This document shows positions 29,796 through 41,425 of a stretch of 64,000 bases of DNA, in pieces. Both the position numbers and the translations under genes were made by a program. Source of the stretch: Brachypterus glaber. Lineage: Eukaryota > Arthropoda > Insecta > Coleoptera > Kateretidae. The stretch lies in NCBI GenBank assembly GCA_958510825.1, contig OY294050.1:43971249-44035248 (forward strand), read 5' to 3'. The notes beneath the pieces are model-generated. The model ran no database searches and had not been told where the DNA came from. It was given only the letters and a program-made list of their open reading frames with translations. The first letter of the stretch is position 1; each line of letters begins with the position of its first letter.

Positions 29796-30351
29796 TGTAC
29801 TATTTGAATTTTCGTTGCAAAAAAACGTTGCAAACTTCAGCTTCATTTAAAAATGGTGCATATTTAGGAGCCCATAGCTCCCTTAGGATTGATTTTTGGA
29901 AGTACCTGTATATGAGGTTTTTTTCTTAGTTTTTGATGTACATTTACCCTGCATCATTAAAATTTAGGTTATCAACATTTTAGTATTTAATTTTTCGTCC
30001 TCGAACAGTGAAATTTCAAGAACAAGAGTATCTTTTTTATGTATTTTGACCTGATGAATCACATTCCAAAAAATCAAAAAAGTTAAAGAAAAAAGTTTGG
30101 GACAACAAACTAATAAGGCCCCCCATTTCATACACCCCTGGTTAAAATAAATTCATGAAAATAACATACGAATATGGGCTTTACTAAGGTTAGTTTACAT
30201 TCAAAACCTCGTTGCTGTACCTCAAAGCGTTCCTGAGTTATTAAATAAAAACCAAATTTTTTAGCCAAATATGTTTATAGGAACTTTTTTTCATATTTTC
30301 CTATGTAAAATCACCCCTTAAAATTAATGACATCATTTACTGGACATCCTG

Positions 30352-30992
30352 TATAACGCCCTGTACACTGTTAGGTCTCAGACCACTCTAAGTACAAGAA
30401 ATAGATATTCCTTTCGCGTGAAAAAAAAAATATTGAAATTGGTTCCCTAGATTCGGAGATAACTGACTTTGAATTTATCGAAAATTTTTGGGTGTTCCGC
30501 TTCAAATTTTAATTAGTTTAGTTTCGGAATATTTTGTTATTGAACCGTATTCCATCTTCAGTGGTATGGTATGGTTCAATAACCAAAATTATTCCGAAAC
30601 TAGTATAGTAATATTATAATTTAAATAAAAAATTTTTTGGAGAGAAAAGACTCCTATTTTGCTTTCCCAATATGAAAATTTTCAAAATTTGGGAAAGCCT
30701 TGTATTCGTGCAATTTTTTTTTATTTTTTTGCGTATTTTTTCGTTTTACGACGTTTTATGTCGACATAAATCAATTTCAAGCAAAAAAAAAAATTATCGG
30801 TCGGTCGATCGGTCTGTCCGGGAAATCTTGTGGGCACGATAACTTAAGAACGCGTTAAGCTAGATACTTGAAATTTAACATACGGGTATGTTACCAAAAT
30901 TTCTAGCTCTGGATTGTTTTTGGTGAACATTGCGGTGCGGAAAGAGGGGCAAATGGGGAAAAATATTTTTTTTTTAGAAAAATTTGAAAATT
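30352..30992. repeat. leader region of a minisatellite-bearing repeat; local hairpin
   Basis: An inverted pair at 30520-30548 / 30571-30602 (GTTTCGGAATATTTTG and complement) forms a hairpin. From about 30700 the sequence (GCGTATTTTTTCGTTTTACG, TTATGTCGACATAAATCAAT, CGGTCGGTCGATCGGTCTGT, ACGATAACTTAAGAACGCG) recurs at 46390-46650 as the leader of the same repeat family. Confidence 0.6.
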
Positions 30993-31460
30993 TCTATATA
31001 GAGGTGTTTGAGGTTGCTGAAATAGAATCTGATAATAATTTTTTTTTAACTCCAACCCCGAGGGGGCGAGGGTGTAAATATTTTTGAATATTTTCAATAT
31101 TTTCGTCAAAATTGGTATATAGGGGTTTTTGAGGTTGGCAAATATGAATCTGATAATATTTTTTTTCTAATTTCACCCCCTGAGGGGTGGGGGTAGTTTT
31201 CGTGAAAACTGGTATATTGGGGTTTTCGAGGTTGCTGAAAGTGATTCTAATAATAAAAAAATTCTTACTCCACCCCCTGAGGGGCAGGGGGTAGTTTTCT
31301 TGAAAATTTATATATTGGGGTTTTTGAGGTCGCTAAAACTGAATCTTTTAAAATATTTTTTCTAATTTCACCCACTGAGGGGTGTGGGGTAGTTTTTGTG
31401 AAAATTGGTGTATTGGGGTTTTTAGGGTTGCTGAGAGAGAATCTGATAATAAAATATCGG
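30993..31460. repeat. minisatellite, ~98-bp units (about 4.5 copies)
   Basis: Each unit contains GTATATnGGGGTTTTTGAGG, GCTGAAA.TGAATCTGATAA, a CCACCCCCTGAGGGG block and GTAGTTTTnGTGAAAA. Units begin near 30993, 31110, 31210, 31307 and 31406. The same unit, interrupted by an element, occurs at 46660-47600. Confidence 0.75.
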
Positions 31461-32338
31461 AGGTGTAAAATGGGAAAGCTCTTTTACTGGGCATTTATTG
31501 ATATTATACAAAACTCTGGCTAAACTCAACCTATATCTTATGATTGACTCGACGAAGGCATAATAAACGGTAAAAATTTAATTTGGAAAAAAACATCACC
31601 GTCTCCTTGTATGTTCCTTTCATCTCAAATGCCGATTATTACTCCTAAATATTTAATTGAGTTCATTTTATCTATCGATTGACAGTTACAATTTTGTTTT
31701 GTTTGTTTGCAATCTCTATCATGTATATACAATTTTTTTTAGGCTGATTATCATTTGTTATGAAAAAGGCCAAGAATATCTTTTTTGAAAAATTGTGGGT
31801 CAGGGAATAATTATATTCAAAGTAAAAAAAATCATGACATGCCAGTCCTTACGTCAGAGTTTGCAGACATGTTGCAGACGTTCTAGCTCCTACCTTCTTA
31901 AGTAATTAATACAATTTTTGTGTGATCTTGAATTTAAGTAAAATAACGTTAGTTTCTCAAGGGAATTATTTCCTACCATTTAAGAATTTGCTTAGTAAAA
32001 ACAGCTTCATCGATATTTTAAAGTATTATAAAATTTTCTACGAAGCATACTTCATCACTAATCATTCATTAATTTTTAAGTTTCTGCAATTTGTTTTAAC
32101 GATACTTGTAAAGTTCAAATTTACTTAACTAAATTTGTACATTTTTATTGGACAATTAAACTACACTACAACTAGAAGTGCCTTTTTATTTCAGCTTAAA
32201 CCAAGATTTTCTAAAAATTAACTTTTTAAATCCATTGAAACTTGAATTGTTTTAAAACTTTTTATAGATAACACTGGACAACAATTAATATATGTTGAGG
32301 TATATACTGCCCTCGTAATTAAAATAACAAAAACTACA
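31461..32338. other. AT-rich intergenic, no gene recognised
   Basis: No repeat partner, RNA gene or convincing frame. The 68-codon frame at 31922-32128 has low-complexity composition and no recognised motif. Confidence 0.4.
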
Positions 32339-32340
32339 TA

Positions 32341-33160
32341 CAGTGCGTGCATTAAGTCTGGAATCACCCGAATAACTTTTTAGTTACAAGTAAAATACAA
32401 AAATCCTCAGACAGGTCGATTTATATTTTTAATTCTGCAAATTTTGGTCTAAAAAAAGTTATCAAAATTGGCACCCCCTTTTACCCTCACCCCCCAACTT
32501 TTTTTTTCAAATAGCAACCTACCCCTTGTGATACATCATTGGAAAGGTAATTTAATAAGCTTTCCAACAGTGTATGATAAAGCCTAATTTGTTAAAGGGT
32601 CTATGAAAAAACGCATGTTTTATTTAAACATTGTTTGTGTGAAATATTACGCATAATATGGTAATTGTTGCCCTATTTCCTAAATAAGGTGGTTTTAAAC
32701 TTATTGTAATATTTTATACCCTGTTGAAAAATTCAATTTTTTTTCTTTTTATTGACCAATTTTATGTTTACTATTTAATCGATTTTAATCCCGTTTTTTT
32801 ACTGTCCACTGTCAAAGAGCTGAAGGACATCAATTTGAACATTTATAGTGAACTAAAGTTATACTTTACATGTCTTTATAATAAACTAAATTGTGCATTT
32901 TATCATTAGCCCTTTACCAAATTAGGCTTTATTATACACCGTTGGAAAGCTTATTAAATTACCTTTCCAACGAAGTGTCACAAGGGGTAGGTTGCTATTT
33001 GAAAAAAAAAGTTGGGGGGTGAGGGTGCAAGGGGGTGCAAATTTTAATAACTTTTATTACACCATAATTTGCGAAATTAAAAATAAAAATCCACCTATCC
33101 GAGGGTTTTTGTGTTTTACTTGTAGTTAATCGGGTGATTCCAGACTAAATGCACGCACTG
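32341..33160. mobile_element. 820-bp palindromic MITE (CAGTGCGTGCATT ends)
   Basis: TA-flanked (32339-32340, 33161-33162). Inverted ends CAGTGCGTGCATTAAGTCTG / CAGACTAAATGCACGCACTG. The arms share GGAATCACCCGA, CCCCCAACTTTTTTTTTCAA and TTGGAAAGGTAATTTAATAA and are separated by a ~250-bp unpaired centre. Probably mariner-type by its TA target. Non-coding. Confidence 0.85.
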
Positions 33161-33162
33161 TA

Positions 33163-34304
33163 TAAATAACACTGTCTCCATAGGCACTAAGCCTGTCTCT
33201 TAAATATACCAAACAGACTAAAAGCAGTATTATAGTAATAATTATTAGTTGATTATCCTGAATAACAATAACCTCCCGTTTTTCTCCATTGTCTCTAGTT
33301 TTTGAGAAAACGAGCATAGACAAAAGAGCTTAGTTTTGGGAACAAAAGAATGAAAAGGATATTTCCTTGTAAACATCATGCATAGAATATATTTGATGGC
33401 AAGTATTTGGCACACAGACGCATAGAGAGACAGTCAGAAAGCTATCTTTATAGTAAAATAAAATGTTGGGTTCTACTGTTTGTAAAAATTAAAGAATGCG
33501 TTTTGTGTATTTCGCAAAGAACTTTTACCTCAAGAAGGAACATGATGAAATCTACCGTATGCTTTGTTTGAAGCGTGAACCAACTACGGTGAGGGGCTGG
33601 TGGGGAATGACTATTGTTTACACTTAGTACGCGTAAAGAGAAAGATTGTGTAAACTCACAGTCTAATGTCGTAAAATGACTGACAGGGGTACAGTGTTGC
33701 CGATTGGAAACATATACTTTGGATATTTTATTGTAAATTTTAAGAAACATTAATTCTGTATGAGTTTTATATGAAGTAGTAGTTTAATTTTAATAGATTT
33801 AAATATACTATATTATTAAACATAATTATAGTATACACAATAAAGTTTTTTACATTTTTAATTTAAGTATAATGATTTGAATTCATGATAACTACGCAAC
33901 ATCGCTACTAGGTAGCCTGAAAGTCGACTAGCGACATCTACATTTTACACCACAAAGCTACATCGCGTTTCTGTTAGTAAATAAACAAACACAAAGATGA
34001 CACGTTCATAAACATTGGTCTGAAATTACTTCTAGAGGTAAAAGTTCTTTGGTATTTCTGTATAAAATGTATTAATAGCCGAGCCGACTTTCAGCTACCT
34101 ATGTAGCCATTTTCAAGACTTATTTGCCAGGCGTACAAAATCGTCACGATCACACTTAAAATAAACATTATAAATAATAAATAGGACTGTAGTACGTTAA
34201 CAAAGACATTTAAAATAGAAAATATAAAATTAATTTTGACACGAAGATTTTTGTAGAAAACAAAACAAAAATCTAGGTGTCAAAATTAAACATAGGTAAT
34301 TCTT
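33163..34304. other. intergenic, no gene recognised
   Basis: Less repetitive than its surroundings. One small hairpin lies at 34230-34292 (TTTTGACAC.AAGATTTTTGT and complement), and a short inverted motif (GGTAGCCTGAAAGTCG / CGACTTTCAGCTACC) spans 33912-34105. Confidence 0.4.
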
Positions 34305-34307
34305 TAA

Positions 34308-35181
34308 GGGCCACTTGCACCAAACATGATTTAAGCTTAAACTCGGATTAAGTTAATGGTTTAAGAGTTAATTGACGTTTCGCTGTTGCACCATTTTTTA
34401 AACCAAGTTTATTTGTCTTAATCTCAGAATAAATGTAATCGTTCGAGTTTGATGGTTTATGTCACTTAAACCTGGGTTATATCAAAACATAACCTAACTT
34501 TAGGTTTTTATCTGTCATTTCGTACCCGTGAGTGTTTTCCTTTGATTTTACGAAATTACCTGCAATGATGGCAGAAGCCGATTTATTAGATGAAGACTTG
34601 TTGGAATTGGAAATATTGGATGATGGTTTCCGTACCTATCATGAGCGACAAAACTATTTTGAAAGTATGGATGATCTAACAATTTTTCAAAAATTTAGGT
34701 TATATAAAGAAACAGTGGCCAATATTCTTGTACGTATTGAAGAACAACTGGAATATCCCAATTGCGTCCGTTTTTTTGTTTTCGATAACACTATTGTATT
34801 GTGCTACAATTTTAATTAATAAAGCTTTATCATTTATAGTATAATTGGGCGAACGTTTTTTTTGTTTTCATCTTTTTCTTTAGGCATATCCATTGCTACT
34901 TTTTAGCTTACAGAACACAATAACACATAACACAATAAGTTACTGTCAATAACTAACAGCTTTTTTTGAAAATATAATAAACCAAATGATATAAACGTCA
35001 AACGTCAAAATAATGTGAAGTTAGCTACATTCAAATAACACTAAAAATAGAGATGTGTACTCGGTTTAACTAAACTTTGTTTAACTTTCATTGGTGCAAT
35101 GCAAACATATTTAACCAGAGATTATTTTTTAAACGTAGATTAATTAAACCTTGATCAAAATAAAATTGGTGCAAGTGGCCC
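34308..35181 (+). mobile_element. PIF/Harbinger deletion derivative, 874 bp
   Basis: Terminal inverted repeats GGGCCACTTGCACCAA / TTGGTGCAAGTGGCCC, flanked by TAA (34305-34307 and 35182-35184), the classic 3-bp Harbinger duplication. It holds the start of a transposase gene followed by unrelated AT-rich sequence. The subterminal regions are rich in TTTAA(A)CC motifs that may bind the transposase. Confidence 0.9.
34532..34819 (+). pseudogene. Harbinger transposase N-terminal fragment
   Basis: 95 codons. The stretch RQNYFESMDDLTIFQKFRLY then KETVANILVRIEEQLEYP matches the N-terminal region of HARBI1-like transposases (a tyrosine/phenylalanine-rich head, F-x-x-R-F-R-L-x-K, then a hydrophobic helix before the helix-turn-helix). 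Similarity ends after Y-P-N-C and the frame stops soon after, so the DDE domain is deleted. The first in-frame Met (34532) may not be the real start; M-M-A-E at 34565 is an alternative. Confidence 0.75.
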
Positions 35182-35184
35182 TAA

Positions 35185-36220
35185 AATATACATTTTTAAA
35201 CAGTCTAGACTGTAGGTCGAACGAAAAATGTTGCTCTAAACTCGTTTGCGAATGATTTTTTGACTTCGCTTCGCGTAGTCAAAAAAACTTCATTCTCGTG
35301 CACTAAGGACTAAAGTCGCTTACTCGTTACGAAAACTACTATTTGCTTAAAATGGAATAGGAAATATAAAGAAAATGGGTTCTATTTTAGAACCAAAATA
35401 TAAATTTTACATTTATTAATAAAAAATAAATTTAAAAAAAAAACTTGATATTATTTACAAAGTTTCTTTAATTATGTTAGCTATCAGGAAAGTTAATTCA
35501 TTATACTTTAATGACTTGCCGCTGTTTTAATACTGAGGGCAGCAGTGCGGAGGAAAATCGCCATGGGCGATTATGCGTTGATGCAGGGTATCATTTTGAA
35601 CACCTTATGCGTCAAACTGACAGATTCTTTTTTATTAGTATTAAAAAATGTTTTATCCAACACCTTCACAGAAACACTTGTTTTGAGCACTATTTTAAAT
35701 GTAAAAAGTGAGTTTTTTTCCACTAGTGACTAAAAAATTTTTACCCACTGTTTTAGGTACAGCTTTTGATCTCACCCAAAATTAGTTACATACCCTATTT
35801 TTTAAGTATTATAACTATTCTATAAATAGAAGCACGTTAACTAAACCATAAAAATTAAAGAAAACCCAAAATTATTTTTTAGTTTTTGAATAAAATAATG
35901 TTTTTATTAAAAATTCTGTCATCACCGCGTCCATTTTGACGTTTGTAAGAAATGTAAAACTAGCAATTGTTTATTTTTAATAGGCATACTTAGGCCATGG
36001 CTACCTATTATTTTAGTATTAAGAAAACTTAATCTTAATATTTTTGACATAATTTTTCGAAAAATTATAGATTTTTATTTAAAAATAAAAGGTGTTGGAT
36101 AGAATTAAATTCTCAACTCGTGTATTAAGTGATTTTATCCACTTAATATTCTTTGCGTGGATAAAATGCTAGTTAATACACTAGTTAAGAAAATAACTAT
36201 TATATCAAATAATAGTATAT
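35185..36220. other. intergenic, no gene recognised
   Basis: Includes a short hairpin around 35255-35290 (TTTTTTGACTTCGC / GCGTAGTCAAAAAAA). Overlapping short frames near 35511-35733 have no recognisable family. Confidence 0.35.
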
Positions 36221-36690
36221 TAAAGTACTAGTTTCATAACATAAGTTATTAGCGCACGAGTACAAGTTTAGAAAGTACTAGGGCTCTAAAAAGTGTTATG
36301 AAACGAGTGCTTTATAGAATTTTTTTTATTTTGCTCTAAAATTTAAAAAACTTACATTTAAATTGATGACTGATTTAGGGATTTTTGTTTTGGGTTGGCA
36401 TTACAGTTTACGCTATGTTTAAAATTCTAAGAACAAATGATATTTTGATATATTTTACAGTCATCTCTTCTTTTTTCACTGCAATTAACCAGTCCACAAT
36501 TTTAACACGGTAAAAATAACACAAAATTTTGTAAAAAATTTAAATCGACATTGACATTTGCACCCAAAACGTCAAGAGATAGGCTTTTGTATGTTGCCAA
36601 CCCAACAGAAAAAAAAGTAGATACCTCTTATGGGCCTATAAGAACACGCAAAATGCGTATGATTATGAGCTTATAAGAGTCGCAAAATAG
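36221..36690. repeat. AAAGTACTAGTTTCATAACA family, copy 2
   Basis: Same head and tail as 10136-10466 (TAAAGTACTAGTTTCATAAC ... CTTATGGGCCTATAAGAACA, GAGTCGCAAAATAG). A longer middle (ATTTTGCTCTAAAATTTAAA, GATTTTTGTTTTG) is shared with 63400-63490. Non-coding. Confidence 0.65.
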
Positions 36691-36770
36691 AAAAAAAACA
36701 TTTTCTTTTCAGGTATCTTAACTAACAAATGCATTATTAGGTTAGACACTAGGTTTGAGTGTAATTTAAT

Positions 36771-37056
36771 TACATTACATTACATTACATGTTTGTTTAA
36801 CCTCGTACTATTTTACTTAAGTAAGCATCCCCTAAGTCCAGGACTTGTGTGGGCTAGTAGTAGAGGGAACCACCGGCTTATACTGACTTTTGAACCAGTT
36901 TTTATAGGGAGTGTCCGCTTCACTTACGCCTTGGCCAAATTTCAATTATTAATTAACTGAAAAAAAGCAAATCGGCGCCATTGGTGAGAATCGAACTCAC
37001 GCTAGTTGGCTAGGAGACTTGTACAGACACTAGGTTGTACAGACGAGGTAGACCCC
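36771..37056 (-). mobile_element. tRNA-derived SINE, copy 3 (head truncated)
   Basis: Minus-strand copy. The TGTAA-repeat tail is read on the plus strand as TACATTACATTACATTACAT at its left end. The body and B box (GAGTTCGATTCTC on minus) are intact. The first ~15 bases of the head are missing and the region before the B box carries extra sequence. Confidence 0.85.
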
Positions 37057-37061
37057 TTCAC

Positions 37062-37533
37062 GTTGTCGCATTTTTCGATACTTCACAAAAAAAAATCATA
37101 ACTCTAATACCCTATAATTTTTTTCATGTTTTATCTGATAATAGTATTACTAAAATATGCTGCTAAAATTACCATTTGGTCAATTTAAAAAAAAAAGACA
37201 AAAATAAAGGAAAAAACTGACTTTGAATAAAAAATGCGACAATTAACCCCGGTCACCCCTAAATGCCTTTATATTTCTTCAAAAAAAAACATACTTTAAG
37301 TGCCTCGACAACGTGCCCCGTGACGGGGGGAGTTGTCGCATTTGTCGAGACTTCACAAAAAAAATCATAACTCTAAAACCCTATAAATTTTTTCATGTTT
37401 TATCTTATAATAATATTACTGAAACATGCAGCTAAAATTACCATTTGGTCAATTAAAAAAAAAGAACAAAAATAAAGGAAAAAACTGACTTTGAATGAAA
37501 AGTGCGACAATTTACCCCGGTCGCCCCTAATTG
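37062..37533. repeat. 270-bp tandem duplication
   Basis: Two units (37062-37331, 37332-37533, the second incomplete) share GTTGTCGCAT, ACTTCACAAAAAAA, ATCATAACTCTAA, ACCATTTGGTCAATT, GCGACAATT and CCCCGGTC.CCCCTAA. Each unit is itself loosely palindromic (GTTGTCGCA.. / ..TGCGACAA). Function unknown. Confidence 0.7.
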
Positions 37534-37780
37534 AGATTTTTTATTTCTTGTGGACCTGTGTTATTATAGCACAGAATCTGATCGTGTAATTTTGCCGCCT
37601 ACTAAATCTGAAAATTAATTTATATAAATGTCAAATCAATTAATTACATGTCAAATGCAGTTCAGGCTTGGGTGTAATATAGAGTAAAACCTAAGTAATT
37701 ATTTACCGAGTACATTTTATATTATATCAAATATGTATATTTACATTTGTAAATTTATGAGCTAAAACGTTGGAAAATAT

Positions 37781-39005
37781 CGTCGGCTTACAAGTAAAGA
37801 GCACTAAGTCCAAAAACATGGTTTTGATATATTGACAAATTTAACTTTCATTGTTGTCTTTTAATTTTTGTAATAATTGTTTTTGGAAAAAAAACTACCA
37901 CAAATTGCAACGACATGTTTGGACATAATAATTTCCCATTTGCAGTTAAATAAAGAAAAATTTAAGTAGTTTAATTCAACTAAATTTTAAAAAAGACATG
38001 GACTTAGTGCCTTTTACTTGTAGACCCACGACGTCGGCTTACAAGTAAAGAGCACTAAGTCAATAAAATAATATAAAAAAACAACTATTTAAAATTAAAA
38101 CCCTTCTATTAATTGAACGTAATTTATAACTATAAACTTTAAACTTGAATCGCGTATTGTGACAAAACGGAAAATATTTAAAAAAAATGGCATTTACTTT
38201 TTTTGTAGAAAATTAAGCAGTCTTTATTTTATTTTTAATAATATTTTGATTACATAATTAGAAATAGGTGAGATATAGACAAATAATTAAACAGGTGCAG
38301 ATTTTTATAAAAGAAATCTAAATTAAAAAAAAACTAACCCATAGATTTTTTTTTTAATTTTGCTCTTAAATTACATAAAAATTTAAATAATAAGAATATA
38401 AAGAAAAACTAAAGTTTTCCGCAAGTTCGGAAAACATCCCTCAGAAATGCACCGAGACTTTGAACTTAGTGTGAAGGCTTCAAATTTATTTTTGAAATAT
38501 TATCTGATGATAAAAAAACTAATGCAAATGAAAATTAAATTATTACCTACACATCGGAAGTACACGTAAAAAGCATTGTCATTTTACAGGTAAAGTTCTG
38601 CTTCTCTGTTCTGTCTCTATTCCATCAATTTTAACATAGCAAATGCGTTTGTCAGTGCAATAAATAACGCGATATTGTAGCATAAAAATGATTCAAGCAA
38701 TCATATTTTTATAAATTAACTCTTTTTAGAAAGTCGTTTAGTGCAGAAACATTTGAAATAATCTACAAGTAAAACGCACTAAGTGCACTAAGTGACTTAG
38801 TGCCTATTGGCAGATAAAATTTTAATCAAAATCAAATTGGTGCGTTTTGTATAGTGGGTAACTCCCTTGGCAGTCCACCTAGAAGTCAGTTCGGTTTACC
38901 TATACAATGTATAGTATACATAGATCATCAAAAATTAATTACAATGCCATTAAAATCACATTTTTGCAAAAAAGTGACTTAGTGCCTTTTACTTGTAAGC
39001 CGACG
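37781..39005. mobile_element. CGTCGGCTTACAAG family, copy 2 (1225 bp, composite)
   Basis: Outer ends CGTCGGCTTACAAGTAAAGA / CTTGTAAGCCGACG, flanked by ATAT on both sides. 37781-37880 and 38725-39005 match the two ends of copy 1. In the middle (about 38008-38060) an inverted pair of termini sits head to head (TTTTACTTGTAGACCCACGA then CGTCGGCTTACAAG). The element therefore looks like two relatives fused or one inserted at the edge of another. Confidence 0.7.
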
Positions 39006-39063
39006 ATATAAAGCCTTTTCGGATTGCTTACCAAAGTTGCGGTTATGGTTATGATTGGTAATA

Positions 39064-39576
39064 CCGGGTGTTATTTTTAACCTAAAACTTTCAAATATCT
39101 CTAATACCATATATTTTAGAAAAAAAAAGATATCAGACAAAAGTTGTTTATTTTAATGGAGGAAACAAAATGGCGTATTTATTTTTTACGGATATTTACG
39201 TTTTCGAGGTCAAGGTCAACTTTGTTTTTTTAAATGGAAGCATATATTTTTTTACTGTTGTTTAATTCTCCCCAGAAAAATTAAAATCTTTTGTAAAAAG
39301 CTTTTTTTGATCGGACTTTTAGTTGCAGAGATAACACAGCCACACAAAATTAAAAAAGTTGGATCTCCGACGAACTTGACTAGTCAATTCCTATGTATTT
39401 TGAGCTGCTGAATCCGAATCTGAGGTCAGAATTTGAAAGTTAGCTCACATTTTCAACATAACCACAAAAAACATATCATATCATTGCGAAAAGTAACTTT
39501 CGTCTGACATCTTTTTTTTCTAAAATACATGGTATTAGAGATATTTGAAAGTTTCAGGTTAAAAAAAAACACCCGG
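39064..39576. mobile_element. palindromic MITE (CCGGGTGTTATTT ends)
   Basis: TA-flanked (39062-39063, 39577-39578). The arms share CCGGGTGTTATTTTTAACCT, AACTTTCAAATATCTCTAAT and AAAAAAAAGATATCAGACAA. 513 bp, non-coding, mariner-type by its TA target. Confidence 0.8.
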
Positions 39577-39631
39577 TATATTGGTTAAAATTACACAGGC
39601 CAACAAATTTTCAACTTTTGGATGTTGATTT

Positions 39632-39874
39632 GGGAGGATTGGTGTAGTGGACTACCGCGTCGTACTTGACGAGTTTACTACACAAATAGCGTGAGTTCGA
39701 TTCTCACATTGAAATTTGGCGAAGACGTAAGTGAAGCGGACACTCCCTATAAATTGGTTCGAAAGTCAATTAAAGCCGATGGTTCCCTCTACTACTAGCC
39801 CACACAAGTCCTGGACTTAGGGGATGCTTAATTAAGTAGAATAGTACTAGGTTAAACAAACATGTAATGTAATA
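39632..39874 (+). mobile_element. tRNA-derived SINE, copy 4 (internal deletion)
   Basis: Head GGGAGGATTGGTGTAGTGGA and B box GAGTTCGATTCTCA as in copy 1. The ~35 bases around GGCGCCGATTTG are missing, so the B box joins almost directly to TTGAAATTTGGCGAAG. Tail TGTAATGTAATATGATG. Confidence 0.85.
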
Positions 39875-40133
39875 TGATGCGCTATATCAAGAAAGCGCTA
39901 CAAAATTAGTAAGAATCGATTCAGGTCAAAATATGCAAAAAGTGGATTTATCGGTTTTTGCTCCACAAAATACCTAGCGATGATTTTTGCTTGTTTTTGC
40001 CTTGCAGAGCATCAAACTTTTCTCTGATAGTTGTGTAATTTCACACGTTTTTCTTTTAGGTAAAAAAGAAAAAAAATACACCGCAAGCATTTTAGTTTTT
40101 TTTTAATTTGTAATACAATATACAGTCTGTATA

Positions 40134-40266
40134 CAGGGTGTCCGTGAGGAAAGGGAAATATTTACCGGATGGATTCTAGAGGTCAAAATAAGAAAAATAT
40201 TTCCATAAACATATGTCCAAAAACGACTCGTAAGGGGGCTACGTCTCTTTAAAAGGGCTTCCAAAA
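40134..40266. mobile_element. left-end fragment of a CAGGGTG-group element
   Basis: CAGGGTGTCCGTGAGGAAAG, then the group motif AACATATGTCCAAAAACGAC and GGGGGCTACG. Cut off by the start of the next foldback element. Confidence 0.65.
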
Positions 40267-41149
40267 GAGCTTGGCAGGGTAAGCAGGTAAAAAGTGCCCC
40301 AGCCCGATTTGAGCTGAGTATTTGTGCAAAAGTTAGCTCCCATAGAGGTCAGTTAATTCCCAGATTTTCAGCCCCCAACGACCCCCAGGGGGGTCAGAAT
40401 TAATTTTTTTAGTTCGACATGAATCATTTTTTTCTCCGGTCCTGCTGATCCGATTGACTTCAAATTTGGAACACATAATAAGGACTATAGGGATAGTCTA
40501 CAAAAAAAATATTGTCGATTTGCGACTATTCTAACCTATAAAAAAAATCACTTGTATTTTTTGAAGGGCCGAAATGGCCCATTTTTGGCCGAACACACCC
40601 GCCATTTTTTTTTATGTTATGTATTCGTATTCGATCTAAAACATATCAAAAATTTAATTTTTTTCATGTGGTAGAACAGTGTCAAAAAAAAAATAAAAAC
40701 TGCGTCAGGTACGCATTTGTAGTAGTATAGAATTAAGAATATTATTTGGAATAATCGAATTTTTATTTAATATAAATAGGTCCAAAAATAAATATTGAAA
40801 ATAAATAACAAAAAATGTTTATTCTAAGAAACCAAGCAAAATTAAAAGCATAGTCAATCGAGGATCATAAAAATTAAAGTGTAAAGTATATACAGGGTGT
40901 ATTTGAAATAGCGTAGGAAATTTTAACAATTTCTACATGATAAAATATGACAAAAAGTTTTTATAAATATATGTCTAAGAATGCGTCATAAGGGAGCTAC
41001 GCCCCTTTGAAATTGGCTAAAAAAAATCGGTTTTTATTTGGGGGCTGAAAATCTGGGAATTAACTGACCTCTATGGGAGCTAACTTTTGCACAAATACTC
41101 AGCTCAAATCGGGCTGGGGCACTTTTTACCTACTTACCCTGCTAAGCTC
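40267..41149. mobile_element. foldback element with ~115-bp arms (GAGCTTGGCAGGGTAAG ends)
   Basis: Left arm 40267-40384 and right arm 41036-41149 are near-perfect inverted copies (AAAAAGTGCCCCAGCCCGAT, TTAGCTCCCATAGAGGTCAG, TCCCAGATTTTCAGCCCCC). The interior includes a TA-inserted left-end fragment of a CAGGGTGTATTTGAAATAGC element (40893-41034). Non-coding. Confidence 0.75.
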
Positions 41150-41425
41150 TTTCAACTGTTTATTAATAACTTAGTGCACGTATTTTATGTTTTTTATTTT
41201 TTTTACAGCATAGCTGTTTTATTATTATTATTATTATTATTATATACAGAAGTGAGCGGCATAGCCGATGAAACTCTCTTCTACAATGGATACATTAATA
41301 AGTAATAAAATATTTCTTGATTCTTCTACAGCTAACAACATTTAAACAATTTTTATCCTTTTTTTGTTTTTTTTTTTTAATAAAAATGTGTATTGGTATA
41401 TGCATATTTTGTGTATGTTTGTATA
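41150..41425. repeat. spacer with (TTA)n microsatellite
   Basis: About nine TTA units at 41218-41243. Otherwise AT-rich. Confidence 0.6.

Larger units (their letters stand above)
29210..30351. mobile_element. CAGGGTG-group element carrying two later insertions
   Basis: The right end reads TGGACATCCTG followed by TA (30352-30353). The left arm starts near TTTTTGAATGTAAACTAACC. The arms share GGTGTGCGAAAC-type sequence and GATTCCTCAGGTCAAAATAC. A SINE (29394-29648) interrupts GGTACTCTTGTT..AATACTGTAGG, and a small palindrome (29671-29795) interrupts GATTAACCGT..TTTTCG. Both breaks are identified by comparison with 52450-52510. Confidence 0.7.
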
